From: Humulus lupulus
Lineage: Eukaryota > Streptophyta > Magnoliopsida > Rosales > Cannabaceae
Assembly (NCBI RefSeq): GCF_963169125.1
Contig: NC_084793.1
Location: 41,845,578 to 41,909,577, forward strand
Direction of reading: 5' to 3'
Length of the DNA stretch: 64,000 nt
A program made the translations under genes and the position numbers. This document shows, piece after piece, positions 1-11,679 of this stretch; position 1 is the stretch's first letter; the number at the start of each line of letters is the position of its first letter. A model generated the notes under the pieces. That model saw only the letters and a program-made list of their open reading frames with translations, had not been told where the DNA came from and did not search any database.

Positions 1-420
1 CCAGCTGTTGTACAGCTTGGTTCAGGGCATCAATTTGAGCCTGAACAGCTTCAGGAATTGCTGGGGCCTCTGGTGCCGGGGGAATCTACTCATCATGCCT
101 TTCTCGGAAATCGTTGAGTACATCCCTCAAGTCATCATCTCTTCACCGTTGCTTACTGGCTCCGAGCCGGCTAAAGACATTTTGTCTGGGCTGCCCCCCA
201 GCATTATGTCCTGCTTGTCGGTCTTCTCTAAGTGGGGGGCTTCTGCCTCCACCTCTCTCCTCGTTTCTCTGACCAGCATTCCCTCTGCCTGAGTCGACCT
301 CATTGTAGCCGTGGCCATCTCTGAACCTTGACTGACTATGGTGGGACCGACTGTTTCCTCTGTTGCCTCCTTGGGCTGGAACTTCCCAAGCGTTAGGGGG
401 AGGCCTGCGCTGGTCGGTGG
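1..420 (-). pseudogene. Fragment of a Tat-type Ty3/gypsy gag
   Basis: On the minus strand this reads as gag of the same family as the segment near 41.3-41.6 kb. Both contain the stretch DLRDVLND followed by RERHDE, and then AQIDALNQ before a run of V/Q/L residues. The frame is broken by a TAG at 86-88. The fragment runs off the left edge of the window and ends at about 420, where a short piece of Tekay-type LTR begins. No other domain of this copy is visible. Gag would form the particle in a live element; this piece is a relic. The family call rests on similarity to the better preserved copy at 39.3-42.5 kb, which also shows protease and RT motifs. Confidence 0.65.
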
Positions 421-421
421 G

Positions 422-446
422 TGTAATGCCCTGAATTCTCCGTTAT
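422..446 (+). repeat. Short copy of a Tekay LTR start fused to integrase sequence
   Basis: The 25 bases beginning TGTAATGCCC match the first 25 bases of the LTR at 1190 with one difference. After GAATTCTCCGTTAT the sequence switches to integrase coding sequence. The integrase itself carries GAATTCTCTTAT at 494-505, so the switch lies at a microhomology shared by the LTR and the integrase. Confidence 0.7.
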
Positions 447-1174
447 AATAACAGTTATCAATCTACCATTGGAGTAAGTATCTGCCTTTGATAGAATTCT
501 CTTATAATAACAGTTATCAATCTACCATTGGAGTGGCACCTTATGAGATGTTGTATGGTAGGAAGTGCAGATCTCCCATTCATTGGGATGAGACAAGTGA
601 AAGGAGATACTTAGGTCCTGAGGCAGTTCAGAGGACCAGTGAGGCTATTGAGAAGATTAGAGCTCGGATGCTCGCTTCTCAGAGTAGACAGAAGAGCTAT
701 GCAGATCCCAAGCATAAGAACGTGGAGTTCTAGGTAGGAGACTATGTTTTCCTCAGAGTCTCGCCATGGAAACGGGTGAGAAGGTTTGGGAAGAAAGGCA
801 AACTTAGTCCTAGATTTGTAGGTCCATTTGAGATCCTGGAGAGGATTGGTCAGGTGGCTTACAGATTGGCCTTGCCTCCAGCGTTGTCTGCCGTGCATAA
901 TGTGTTCCATGTATCAGATCTTTGGAGGTATGTATCTGATGTGGGCCATATTTTGAGTTATGAGGATCTGGAGTTTGAGCCAGATCTCTCCTTTGAAGAG
1001 CAGCCAGTTCAGATACTTGACAGAAAGGACAAGGTCCTCAGGAACAAGACGATACCTTTGGTTAAGGTATTGTGGAGGAACAGCAAGGTCGAGGAGGCGA
1101 CCTGGGAGCTAGAGTCAGATATGCAGAGTCAGTATCCTGAGCTGTTCAGGTATATTTCGAGGACGAAATTTTAG
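443..1174 (+). pseudogene. 3' end of a Tekay/Del-type chromovirus pol (integrase C-terminus and chromodomain)
   Basis: The frame from 488 to 1174 encodes the integrase end and matches the intact copy ending at 25946. Recognisable parts are [25 protein letters not shown], the GPF/Y module near KLSPRFVGPFEIL, and a chromodomain-like tail with KVLWRNSKVEEATWELE. The frame is open except for one TAG at 731-733, where the intact copy has Val; the reading resumes in the same frame. Bases 443-475 are repeated at 502-534, so the integrase entry point is duplicated. Everything upstream of the integrase C-terminus is missing. The polypurine-type stretch at 1174-1189 leads directly into the LTR at 1190. 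In a live element this protein end helps choose the integration site. Confidence 0.88.
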
Positions 1175-2139
1175 TAAGGACGGGATAGTTGTAATGCCCC
1201 GAATTCTCCGTTATGGTTTAATGACGGGAATAGTTGGCCGGGAGGGCCGTAATTGTTTAATTATGCCATTAAATGAATTTATGCATGTTTATGTGAATTA
1301 TATTATAATATGATGATATATGCATGCATGTGGGTCCACATTTATAATATTATGCTATTTTGATAATTTGGCCCATTGAGGGTAATTTGTGTATTTGGGT
1401 GCATGATGTGATTTGTGAATGAGATTCCATTATTATGGAGATATATTCAAGTTATTCGGCATGAGACGGTCATTTTTAGTGGATTAGCGGTTTTGTCATA
1501 ACGGGGTCAGTTTTGGGGTAATAGAAATGTTTATTTGATGATAAATTGGGAATATTTGAGATCAGGGTGAAATTCTGGAAGTTTTGACTATAATGTCCTC
1601 GGGGGTGTTTTCGGGACCCCGAGCATTAGGTTTTATTTGAGGTTACTTAAGCTTGAAGTAGCTGTCAGATAGAATGTACGATAAGAAAACCTCTCGTTCT
1701 CCTTCGTTAGTTCATTTTTGTCACCCGAAGCATATTTGAAGAAATCTTGAGTTCTAGGAGTCAGAATCAAGTGAGGATCGAGGCATAGCGATCCTAGGAA
1801 AGATTAGAAGCTTCTTGACCGAAGGATTTGACAGAAAACAACCTAATCGAAGGTAATCTAAGTTTAAAGTTTTGAGTTTTTAGAGTTTCTAAGCTTTGAA
1901 TTGGACTTTGTGAATTGTTGAGTTTTTGATTCGTTTGAACCTTGGGTTTTAAGGGTTTTGGTGCATTGGGAAGTTTGGGAACCTTGTTTTGATGATTGGG
2001 GAATGTTTAGGTATGTTTTTGGAGGTTTTGAGAAGTTGAAAACGTGTTTGGGAATGGCCCAGGGTTAGGGGCCGCGGCTCTGTTCTTGGGCGCCGCGGCC
2101 CTTGCTCGATGAAGAAGGAAGGGTTCTGTTTGCGCTGGG

Positions 2140-2752
2140 TGTCACGGGCCGTCTATTTGGGTACTCCAACTAGACAGAACGTGCGGCACTTGCAGACTCT
2201 TCAAGCTAGCAAGTCAGCCTACAACACACACCTACAGGCAAACAAACTCAGCGGTTAGCCACATACACATCTCGGACATGCAACGGGCAATAACGAAGTA
2301 TGAGCAAGCACACAGCAAGTCATTCCTAGGAACGTCCACACAACACAAAGCACACAACAAGGAAAATGGCACGCAGTGGCCCAACGAAGCTAACAAACAA
2401 GCAACACAACAGCAACAAGGAAGCAGACAGGGGCAAGTATGGATAAATGTTATTTCATTAATATATAGCCTTGATAGGGCAAGGGAGTACACAGCTTTGG
2501 CCCCTATCTGCTGATGGCCATGGTGCTTCCCTAAGTCACCAGGTCACCTCTCCCTAAGGAGCCTTCTAGGGAAATAAAGTCTTCCTAGGAACATATATGA
2601 TTTTTGTCTGGGAGACATATGCAATATTACAAAACTGCCACTACCCTATCCCATGAGGTTGCTTGGTGCAAGACTTGACTAATGATCAAGCACCAAGGCA
2701 TGCTCATTACAAAATGGCCCCATGTGGGTGTGCCAAAGGGCAGCACGCCACA
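2140..2752 (-). repeat. 3' LTR of the minus-strand chromovirus
   Basis: 613 bp, colinear with 7449-8061. On the plus strand it begins TGTCACGGGCC and ends CACGCCACA. It lies next to the polypurine tract at 2753-2763. Confidence 0.95.
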
Positions 2753-2763
2753 CTCTCCCCCAC
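2753..2763 (-). other. Polypurine tract of the minus-strand chromovirus
   Basis: The minus strand reads GTGGGGGAGAG directly before the 3' LTR, the expected place for the plus-strand primer. The pol stop codon lies immediately upstream. Confidence 0.85.
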
Positions 2764-5700
2764 TTAATCTTTCGGCGCCCTCGACGAAGTAGCTTGTAGA
2801 TCTTCAATCTTCTGCGTGAGCTTCTTCAAGTCTTCCGCCCTTTCCCAGCTGATTTCGTCATCAGGGAGCCCCTTCCATTTTACCAGATATTCTTTATGCT
2901 TTTTACGGTCAGTGGTGACCGTTCTTTCCGCCAGGATTTCTTCAGGTTGACGCTTACTCCTTGGCTGAACACTGACTCCTCCTCTGGTTGACTGGTTGCG
3001 CTCTGGATTGGCTGGATCTTCATGATACGGCTTCAAGTTGCTGACGTGAAGGACCGGGTGTATCTTCATCCAAGCGGGTAGGTCGACTTTGTATGAAGTT
3101 AGGCCAACTTTTGAGATGACTGAGACCGGACCCTCGTACTTGCGAATGAGTCTGATGTCTTTGTCCCCTCGGAATCTCAACTGTTCGGGCCTCAGCTTGA
3201 TTAACACTAAGTCACCTGCTTTGAACTCCAGTGGTCTGCGCTTCTGATCTGCCCACTTCTTCATTCTTCTTGAGGCTTTTTCTAGATAAGCTCGGGCAAT
3301 CTCTGTTGTTTTCTTCCAGTCTTTTGTGAAGTGAAAGGCTCGCGGGTTCCGACCGCGATATTCGTCCACTGTGTGGGGTAACAGTGATTGCTGTCCATTA
3401 ACAACTTCAAAAGGGCTCTTATTCGACGAAGAACTCTTTTGAGAGTTGAAACAAAATTGAGCTACATCGAGTAGTTGCGGCCAATTCTTCTGATTGGCAT
3501 TCACAAAGTGGCGCAAGTACTCCTCCAACATCCCGTTGAATCTTTCTGCCTGCCCATCTGTCTGCGGATGGTAACTCGAGGAAATATTCAGTTGTGACCC
3601 CAAGAGATTGAATAATTCGGACCAAAACGTCCCCGTGAATCTTCCATCTCGGTCACTGACGATGTTCTGGGGCACTCCCCAATATTTGACAATATGTTTG
3701 AAAAATTCTCTGGCTGTCTCTTCTGCCGAACAGTACTTCGACACTAGGATGAATGTTGCATACTTCGAGAATCTATCCACGACCACCAAGATCGCACTTA
3801 AATCTCCTGTCTTCGGAAGACTGGTGATAAAGTCAAGCGACACGCTCTCCCACGGTCGGCTTGGGACTCGCAAGGGCTCCAACAACCCAGGTGTCTTGTT
3901 CCTATCGACCTTGTCTTGCTGGCAGACCAGACAGGTCTTGGTGTACTCCACTACATCATCCCGCATTTGTGGCCAGTAGTATCCCTGCTTCAAGAGGGCA
4001 TGGGTTCTCTGCCACCCTGGATGACCTGCCCACAGAGTGTCATGACACTCGCTTAGTAATGTCCTTCGCAAATCTCCAGCTTTTGGAACATACAAGCGCC
4101 CCCCTTTTGCCCACAAAAGATCATCCTCCACCCAGAACTGGCGAGTCTTGCCTTCTTTTACGAGCTTCAGGATGGTCCTGACAACTGGGTCTTTCTCCAG
4201 GTTTTCTTTAATGCGTTCCTTGAGTGGAGTGTTCACCACGCTAGCCGACAAGCTAGCCATGATCTTTAGAGTCGCCAACTCCGCTTTGCGACTCAAGGCA
4301 TCAGCTGCCTAGTTTAAGCGTCCTTCCCTGTGCTCAAAACGGAAGTCGAATTCTGCCACAAACTCCTGCCATCGAGCCTGCTTAGGGGTCAGTTTCGGCT
4401 GAGTAAGGAAATGACTCACAGCTGCATTATCCGTCTTCACTACAAACTTTGACCCCAGCAAGTAATGCCTCCACACTCGCAAGCAATGTATAACTGCGAG
4501 GAGCTCCTTCTCCTGGGCAGTATACCTCCTCTCAGCTTCAGACAACTTGCGACTTTCGTATGCGACCGGGTGGTCCTCTTGTACTAGTACCCCTCCCAGA
4601 GCATAATCTGATGCATCTGTCTGTACTTCGAAGGGCTTGCTAATAGTTGGCAAGGCAAGAACAGGATCCTTCATCATGGCTTCTTTCAAACTCCTGAACG
4701 CTTCAGCACACTTGTCAGTCCATGCCCAAATCACACCCTTTTTCAGAAGCTCGGTCAAGGGTGTCGCCCTTCTTGAGTAGCCGTCCACAAATCGCCTATA
4801 GTAGTTGGCTAGGCCCAAGAAGGAGCAGAGTTCTTTCACATTTGTGGGGGCTTTCCATTCCTAGATTGCCCTCACCTTCTCTAGATCCATACGAATACGG
4901 CCACGTTCCACCACGTGGCCTAAGAACTTGATGCTCTCCTGTGCAAACGAGCATTTCTCTCGCTTCACATATAGCTGGTTCTCTCTCAACTTCTGAAACA
5001 CTTGAGCCAAGTGTTCTTGATGCTCTTCTATCGTGGCGCTATAAACCACGATGTCATCCAAGTACACCACCATGAACTTATCTAGATACTCGTGGAATAC
5101 TTGGTTCATTAGTGTACAGAAGGTAGCAGGTGCATTTTTCAACCCAAACGGCATTACTCGAAACTCAAATGCTCCGTATCGAGTAACACACGTAGTCTTT
5201 GGTTCATCCCCATCTACAATCCTCACCTGATAGTAGCCCGATCTCAAGTCCAACTTTGTGAAGTATTTGGCTCCACTTAGCTGGTCGAACAAATCAGCGA
5301 TCAGAGGGATGGGGTAGGTGTTGCGAACTGTCACCTTATTGAGAGCCCTATAGTCGATGCACAGCCTCAAGCTCCCATCGTGCTTCTTCTGGAATAGCAC
5401 CGGTGCGCCATATGGCGCCTTCGACGGTCTGATGAAGCCTGCCTCCAATAGCTATTTTAATTGCTTCCTCAATTCTTCTAGCTCAGGGGGTGCCATTCTG
5501 TATGGCGCTTTTGTTGGAGGTTTCGCTCCGGGCACCAGCTCTATCTAGTGATCAATCCCCCTCTTTGGTGGCAAGGCTTTGGGGAGTTTATCTAGTATCA
5601 CATCCCCATACACCTTTAAGACCCTCGTAATTTCTAGTGGAACAATTTTTTCCACTACTTCTTCGAACACGGTGGGTACAGCTACATAAGTGGGCTCCTG

Positions 5701-7403
5701 CTTCCTCACACCCTTCTTGAACTGTAAAGCTGAGAGAAGCTTCACACCAGGGGGTGGTTTCACCTTTGCAGGTACCATTGAAGGAGTCTCTCCCATTATG
5801 AGTAAGCTTCCAGTGGCAGGAATTGGAATGGCACCTTTCTCGGTTAGAAAGTCCATTCCCAAAACTACATCGAAGTCGTCCATATGGACAACCACAAAGT
5901 CAGTTTGCCCCTCCCACGTGTCGATTCTCACTTTTACCCCTTTAGCCACGCCAGTTGTGGCAAGGCTTTGGAGTTGACCGCTTTCATGCGGCCTGCATCT
6001 TTCTCCAGCTTTAGTCCCAGTCGCTTTGCTTCAAGTTCAGAGATGAAGTTGTGGGTGGCGCCAGTATCAATCATCCCGCTTTTGGCAGGCTTGCCATTGA
6101 TAGCGGCATCCACGAACATTAGCCCTTTCCCCAGAGTCTTCTTCCCTTTCTCGCCATGCTTCTTGAGAGCGTTCAACAGGCGGACAGCGCCCATGTGTGC
6201 GTACTCTTCTTCTTCCTCTTCTCCTTCGCCCTGTTGTTCTTGGCTGATGAGGGCATTCAGCTTGCCCCGAAATTGGCAAACTGCCGACTTGTGTGGGCCT
6301 TTGCAAATCCAACAAGCTAGCGGCTTCTTCCCTGCAGCAGCATCTGTCCCACTGGAAGAATTGGACTCAGCTGTCCTCTTCTCTCCCCCACTCTTACCCT
6401 GCCAGGACTTCCCAGACTTCTTACTCCCGGCGCTACTTGAGCTGGCTGGAGGAGTAGCCCTTTTTGGCAGGCTGCTCTCCGGAGTGTAGTCTGTTAAGCG
6501 TTCGACAGCAGCTTGAGCGGTGGCCAGATCAGACACCCGCTGTCTTTGAAGTTCTTGTTTGGCCCACGGTTTCAGTCCCTCGAGGAAGCAGAAGAGCCTG
6601 TCCACTTCGGACATGTCTTTTATATCGAGCATCAGTCCCGAAAATATCTTTACATATTCTCGAACTGTCCCGACTTGTTTAAGCTCTCTTAAATGGCGAC
6701 GAGCTATGTAAGCTACATTTTCTGGTAGAAATTGCGTCTTTAATTCCCTCTTCAGGTCCGCCCAAGATGTGATGGTACACCTGCCATTCTCTATGTCATC
6801 ATACTTGGTCCTCCACCACACCTTGGCATCCCCCGACAAATACATGGTAGCCATGGCAACCTTTCCGTCTTCCGAATCGGCCTGCACGACTCTAAAGTAA
6901 TGTTCCATGTCAAAGAGGAAATTCTCCAAATCCTTTACGTCCCTGGCCCCATTATAGGGCCTCGGCTCGGGTACTTTGGCTCGGCCATACTCCGTACCTA
7001 TCGGCTCTGTTGCAGGGGCATTCCCAACCGCTCGCATGGTCAGGTTTACCTTGGCAGATAGATCAGCCATTTCTTCTCTGAGCACACCGACTGCCTCCCT
7101 GCAATCTTCCGTCGTGTCATTTATGGAAACTTCTTGTTCCTTCAGCATGCACTCCACTGCCGCGATGCGCTCTTCCCACCGAGGGGAAACAGAAGTACTT
7201 GTTGGAGTGTTTCTTTTCTCCAACGCGATAATTCTGGATAAGAGAACATCATTCTCCTTTTCCAACGCAGCTATGCGATTGTTTGCATCAGACGATCCCG
7301 AGTCCTGACTTGCAGAGGAAAGATCTCTGACCCTCTCGTCCAGGCCATCTAGTTCCCCTACTCACTTCTCTAGAGCTTCGATCCTCTGAGTGTTGCTCAC
7401 CAT
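2764..7403 (-). pseudogene. gag-pol of the minus-strand chromovirus, lightly damaged
   Basis: The start is the ATG at 7403-7401, 30 bases past the primer-binding site. In order: coiled-coil-like gag N-terminus; gag core (KRELKTQFLPENVAYIARR); knuckle CWICKGPHKSAVC near 6.3 kb; protease (MIDTGATHNF) near 6.07 kb; RT with [11 protein letters not shown] near 5.05 kb; RNase H (VQTDASDYALGG); integrase with a zinc site (HDTLWAGH ... CLVCQQDK) and DDE residues in SLDFITSLP, VSDRDGRF and TDGQAERFNG; then a C-terminal chromodomain. Damage: a stop near 7363, a frameshift near 5945 and four in-frame TAG codons (5545-5547, about 5455, 4861-4863, 4309-4311). Apart from these the frame holds. Loss of function is inferred from the stops. 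All catalytic motifs I can see are kept, so a few changes account for its inactivity. Confidence 0.93.
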
Positions 7404-7432
7404 AGTGTGTTTTTGCCAAGCGCTTTCTAACT

Positions 7433-7446
7433 TGGCTCTGATACCA
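7433..7446 (-). other. Primer-binding site (initiator tRNA-Met type)
   Basis: The minus strand reads TGGTATCAGAGCCA two bases inside the 5' LTR. This is the common plant complement of the 3' end of initiator tRNA-Met. It fixes the orientation of the element. Confidence 0.93.
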
Positions 7447-7448
7447 AC

Positions 7449-8061
7449 TGTCACGGGCCGGCTATTTGGGTACTCCAACTAGACGGAACGTGCGGCACTT
7501 GCAGACTCTTCAAGCTAGCAAGTCAGCCTACAACACACACCTACAGGCAAACAAACTCAGCGGTTAGCCACATACACATCTCGGACATGCAACGGGCAAT
7601 AACGAAGTATGAGCAAGCACACAGCAAGTCATTCCTAGGAACGTCCACACAACACAAAGCACACAACAAGCCAAATGGCACGCAGTGGCCCAACGAAGCT
7701 AACAAACAAGCAACACATAAGCAACAAGGAAGCACACAAGGGCAAGTATGGATAAATGTTATTTCATTAATATATAGCCTTGATAGGGCAAGGGAGTATA
7801 CAGCTTTGGCCCCTATCTGCTGATGGCCATGGTGCTTCCCTAAGTCACCAGGTCACCTCCCCCTAAGGAGCCTTCTAGGGAAATAAAGTCTTCCTAGGAA
7901 CATATAAGATTTTTGTTTGGGAGACATATGCAATATTACAAAACTGCCACTACCCTATCCCATGAGGTTGCTTGGTGCAAGACTTGACTAATGATCAAGC
8001 ACCAAGGCATGCTCATTACAAAATGGCCCCATGTGGGTGTGCCAAAGGGCAACACGCCACA
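7449..8061 (-). repeat. 5' LTR of the minus-strand chromovirus
   Basis: 613 bp, the same length as the partner at 2140-2752, with about 14 substitutions and no length change that I could see. The GC-rich Tekay LTR resumes right after the duplicated CTGGG at 8062-8066. Confidence 0.95.
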
Positions 8062-8757
8062 CTGGGCGCCGCGGCCCTTGGGTTGGGCGCCCCGGCGCTT
8101 GCCTCTGGAATTTCTGGGGGCCGCGGCACAAGGTGCCAGGGCCATGGTTCAGGTGCAGGGTTGAGCCCATTTGCATGTTTTGACCTCGGGATCATGGTTT
8201 TAAGCCTCGGGAGTGTCCCTACTACTTGGATTAGTTTGGATTAATCTCTTGGAGGCTAGATATTGGCTTGAGAACCCTTGATTATCATGTTATTGATGGT
8301 ATCCTATAATGTGTTATGATTAGGTAACCGCTAAAGGACTAAAGGCTAAACCGTTCTCAAGGGTCGTTCTTTTGTTCATTCTAGCTCAAATCAGAGGTAA
8401 GAAAACTGCACCCCAAATGTGACATGCGTGGTTATTCATGAAGCATGTTGGTTGTATAAATGTGGACATGAAATGATTGTGGAATACTTAGCAAATGTTG
8501 CTCACTTGTGCATGGTACTGACTAATTAGTCAAATTTGGCAAAGGTGCTAGTATCAACTATGAAGTTGTGACTCATTAGTCAGGTTCGGCAGTGGTACTG
8601 GGCACTGGTCACATTGGGCTGACTCATTAGTCAAGACAGCCTTAGCGTGTTCAACGCAAGCCAATAAAGATTAGATCTAATCGACTTTCTGCATTGAATG
8701 ACTCAAAGAGCATTAATGCCAGACTGACCTCAAGTTTGAGGAACATTATAAGCACTT

Positions 8758-8940
8758 GAAGGTTAGTGGCTTACCCATCAGCCACTCTTCCATTTGAATA
8801 ATTGACGTGTTGGTCACTCAGTATGGTTTACCAGAAGTTGTTGAAGGCTAGTGGCTTACCTAGCAGCCACTCTTCCACTTGAATTAGTGACTTGCTTGTC
8901 TGTCACTCAGTATGGTTTATCAGAACCTCAAGTGATATTC
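8758..8940 (+). repeat. Tandem duplication of about 88 bp inside the Tekay LTR
   Basis: Two imperfect copies each run from AGTGGCTTACC through AGCCACTCTTCCA and GTCACTCAGTATGGTTTA to CAGAA. They begin near 8758 and 8846. A shorter motif, CTCATTAGTCA or close to it, also recurs three times at about 8520-8635. Subrepeats of this kind are common in the U3 part of long LTRs; no function is claimed. Confidence 0.75.
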
Positions 8941-9050
8941 ACTCATCTGTTTGAAAGCTATGAGCTCTTTGTGATTATAATGATAATCATTTGATGATGT
9001 TTACTTATAATACTGTGTTTTCTTGCTGGGCTTTGGCTCATGGGTGCTAT

Positions 9051-10907
9051 TGTTGGATTAGCTTATACATGATCTTTATTTATTTTCATGTATATCTAAT
9101 ATTAAACAAATTAATACGAGATAGCCTAAAACATGTTTCTAAAATTGAATTCAAAGAGAAACAAATAATATAATACTTACAGTATACGCAGCGGAATTAA
9201 GAGTCCTTCCTTCAGTTTCTCTAACTCTTGTATCCTTTCTGTCGCAGAGTATTATCAAGAAACTGAACCGATCTTCTATTTTCTTCACAATCTTCCAATG
9301 TATCCTTAGAACCACCTAGACTAGTGTGGGCAATTCTCAACACATGAGATAGATATAGAGAGAAGAAGAGAAAATAACAAAGTGGCGTAGAAAATGACTT
9401 GTGTTTAGAGAGAATCTAAAACTATCAGAAAATCTGACTTGTGACTTGTCAAACTTCTATTTTGACTTCTCTCTAAGCACTCCTTTTATAGACTCAATTA
9501 GGCCATTTAATTTAATTAAAAAATCAATAAAATAACAGCCATTTTGAAGCCCTAGGTCAAAATTATCAAGGGCTATAGGCCCGTGAAATTTCCCATTTGA
9601 TTATAAGCCCATTGGACTTAAAATCAAGGTCTGTATTATTTTCTATTGATTTAGTTAATTAAATAATTATTTAAATCCTTTATCAAATTAATTATTTATA
9701 ATTTTAATCTTGATTTAAATTTATTTATTAATTTAGATACCAATTTATCTTAATTAATAAATCTGCCATAATTTCTCTTTTCTTCTCAAAATTACACAAC
9801 TCTGTAAAACTATCCAAAATTGACCTGGTCAACTTTGATAATTTTAATTGATAATTAAATCAATTAATTGAGAATATCTAGATGATTTTATCCAAGGTAC
9901 AATGGGGACCATGGGCCTATGAAATCAAGCTCCAATAAGTTATCATAAATCTAACAAATAAATTTACTAACTTATTAATTCCTCGTGACTCCACTATAGA
10001 CTCGGAATTGCACTATTGAATTCATAGAACGCTCTATAACAAATATAGATAAGCTATTAATTATCCATTGTTACAACCAAAATTGTCACTCAATCCTCTA
10101 TAGACGGTCTACAATGAGACAGGACTAAAATACCATTTTACCCCTCATTGTATTTTATCCTTAAGACACTTAGTTCCTTGTAAATGATATTTCAGTAAAC
10201 TAATTTAAATACTGAAATGAGATCTCTATCATTTAACACCTTGAACCAAACTAAAAGGAAACCATCGTTTCACTTCTTCATCAGAAGCTATAGATGTTCA
10301 TATCTATGATTAACACTCCCACTCAATTGTACTACCGAGTTCCCAAGATGTAAGTATGGGCTAGTCCGTAGGGTAAGCTGGTAACGAACAAGTCAAAGAA
10401 CTCAAATAATACAATCAGTTAGAATACTAACCACTCAGAATTGAGATTGAATTGACCTATGGTCAACTATATGATATGACTAGAATAGATAATAACGGTA
10501 TGTTTACTTATCTTATCAACTGTCAATATCGGTCCTGTCCGATGTAACAAATACATCTGATCTTATCTACTTTGCTAATGTTCTAGAAAGAACATAACAC
10601 TGTAATGTGTAAGTAGATCATATCGTAGATTGGCAAGTCAGTGTAAATCTGGTGCACTGACTAATCTTAGGACTAACTTATTTTGAACATATAATCATAT
10701 TTATATTCCACTGTGATTATGTCACTATAAATAAGATTAGCTATATGCTCAGGATTTAATAGAAGTTTATATTAAACAAATAATCATGAAAATAAAACAT
10801 GTGAGCAAAGTGATTGACCAAGTCAAAAAATGATTTCTATTCTTTTATTGATAATAAAATGAGATTACAAAGAATTTGGGTTTTAATTAGGGCATAAAAC
10901 CCCAACA
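9051..10907 (-). mobile_element. Solo LTR of a Ty1/copia-type element, 1,857 bp
   Basis: It starts TGTTGGATTAGC and ends ACCCCAACA, so it has TGTTGG/CCAACA ends. It is flanked by a perfect 5-bp duplication GCTAT (9046-9050 and 10908-10912) and has no internal region. On the minus strand a TATAAAA box (plus positions 9484-9490) is followed by leader-like sequence that resembles the copia LTR at 37-39 kb, including CTCATGTGTTGAGA. This supports minus orientation. It sits in the Tekay LTR and presumably arose by recombination between the two LTRs of a complete element. Confidence 0.9.
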
Positions 10908-11304
10908 GCTATGTGGTGCAGGTAAAGGAAAAGAAAAGCTCACCTAGCCTTGAGTGGAGAGCTTAGGTGGTGATGTGTACATATGTGGCCGCTTGACCAC
11001 CACGGCTAAGGAGTTCTCAGAGGAACTAGGGGGTTTACCCTATTTTTGCCGCTTAGGTTGGTGGGGTTTGAAATTTTGGAACAGTAATGACCTTTTTGAG
11101 TTGTAAATAACTTGTAAATGTTCTTGTGGGCCCATGAACAGTTTTATGTATCAATAAAACATATCCTTTCCTTTTTAATGGTTTTCACCTTAACTTGTCA
11201 ATAACACTTAGATCACATTTTTAACCAAAGGACTCAGGCTGTGAGTCAAATTTCTGGTTCATCGTTCACCGTAATTGCTCTAGGGTAACCAGGGTGTTAC
11301 AACT

Positions 11305-11316
11305 TGGTATCAGAGC
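11305..11316 (+). other. Primer-binding site of the second Tekay-type copy
   Basis: TGGTATCAGAGC stands three bases after the LTR end (GTTACA, 11301). It marks the start of the internal region leading to the gag at 11680. The leader up to gag is about 360 bases and holds no further reading frame of note. Confidence 0.92.
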
Positions 11317-11679
11317 AATGCCAAGGTTAAGGTTCCTGTAGACTGGCTGGGCATGTACACACATCACTGAATTCAAGCTCGACTCATGGTTTGGTAACTA
11401 TTTATGTAGTTATGTGCATAACTGCCTAAATGTGGTGCATATGCTTTACCTGTGTGCATGAGACACTGTGTTGAACCTGTGCCCCTGAAATACTGTGAAT
11501 TGTTATGTGATACATGCTGAGTGCTGAGTGCCATAAACATGTATCTGCTTGTGAATATTGAATGACTGTGGAATATGATAATTGTCTGCTTGTTCTTGGA
11601 CCATGAGGCGGCAAGAGGTTTAGTTATTACTACCTGACTGGCCGTATTGATCAATGTTTCAGCAAGGTATCAGATAAGA

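Larger units (their letters stand above)
2140..8061 (-). mobile_element. Complete chromovirus (Ty3/gypsy) with both LTRs, minus strand
   Basis: The element is 5,922 bp. Its 613-bp LTRs begin and end TG...CA on either strand, and it is flanked by a perfect 5-bp duplication CTGGG (2135-2139 and 8062-8066). The primer-binding site (7433-7446), gag, protease, RT, RNase H, integrase, chromodomain and polypurine tract (2753-2763) follow in the usual order on the minus strand. I count about 14 substitutions between the LTRs, roughly 2.3%, so it is fairly young. The chromodomain is of the classical type (EYLVKWKGLPDDEISWE), unlike the Tekay copies here. The lineage may be Galadriel or a relative, but that is unsure. 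It sits inside the Tekay LTR at 1190-11301 and is therefore younger than it. Confidence 0.95.
1190..11301 (+). repeat. Tekay-type LTR, about 2.3 kb, split by two later insertions
   Basis: The LTR begins TGTAATGCCCC at 1190 after the pol end. It ends GTGTTACA at 11301, just before a tRNA-Met-type primer-binding site. Its own sequence is 1190-2139, 8067-9050 and 10913-11301 (about 2,323 bp); the gaps hold the elements at 2140-8061 and 9051-10907 with their duplicated target bases. It carries GC-rich repeats of the type GGGCGCCGCGGCCCTTG around the first insertion point. It is preceded by a pol end and followed by a gag start, so it acts as the 3' LTR of one copy and the 5' LTR of the next. Confidence 0.85.

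Noticed and set aside
2278..2514. 78-codon frame repeated at 7587-7823
   Set aside because: LTR sequence of the minus-strand chromovirus, duplicated as expected.
11305..11316. tRNA-like sequences next to LTRs (also at 7433, 18498 and 20309)
   Set aside because: They match only the 3' end complement of tRNAs and are primer-binding sites, not tRNA genes.
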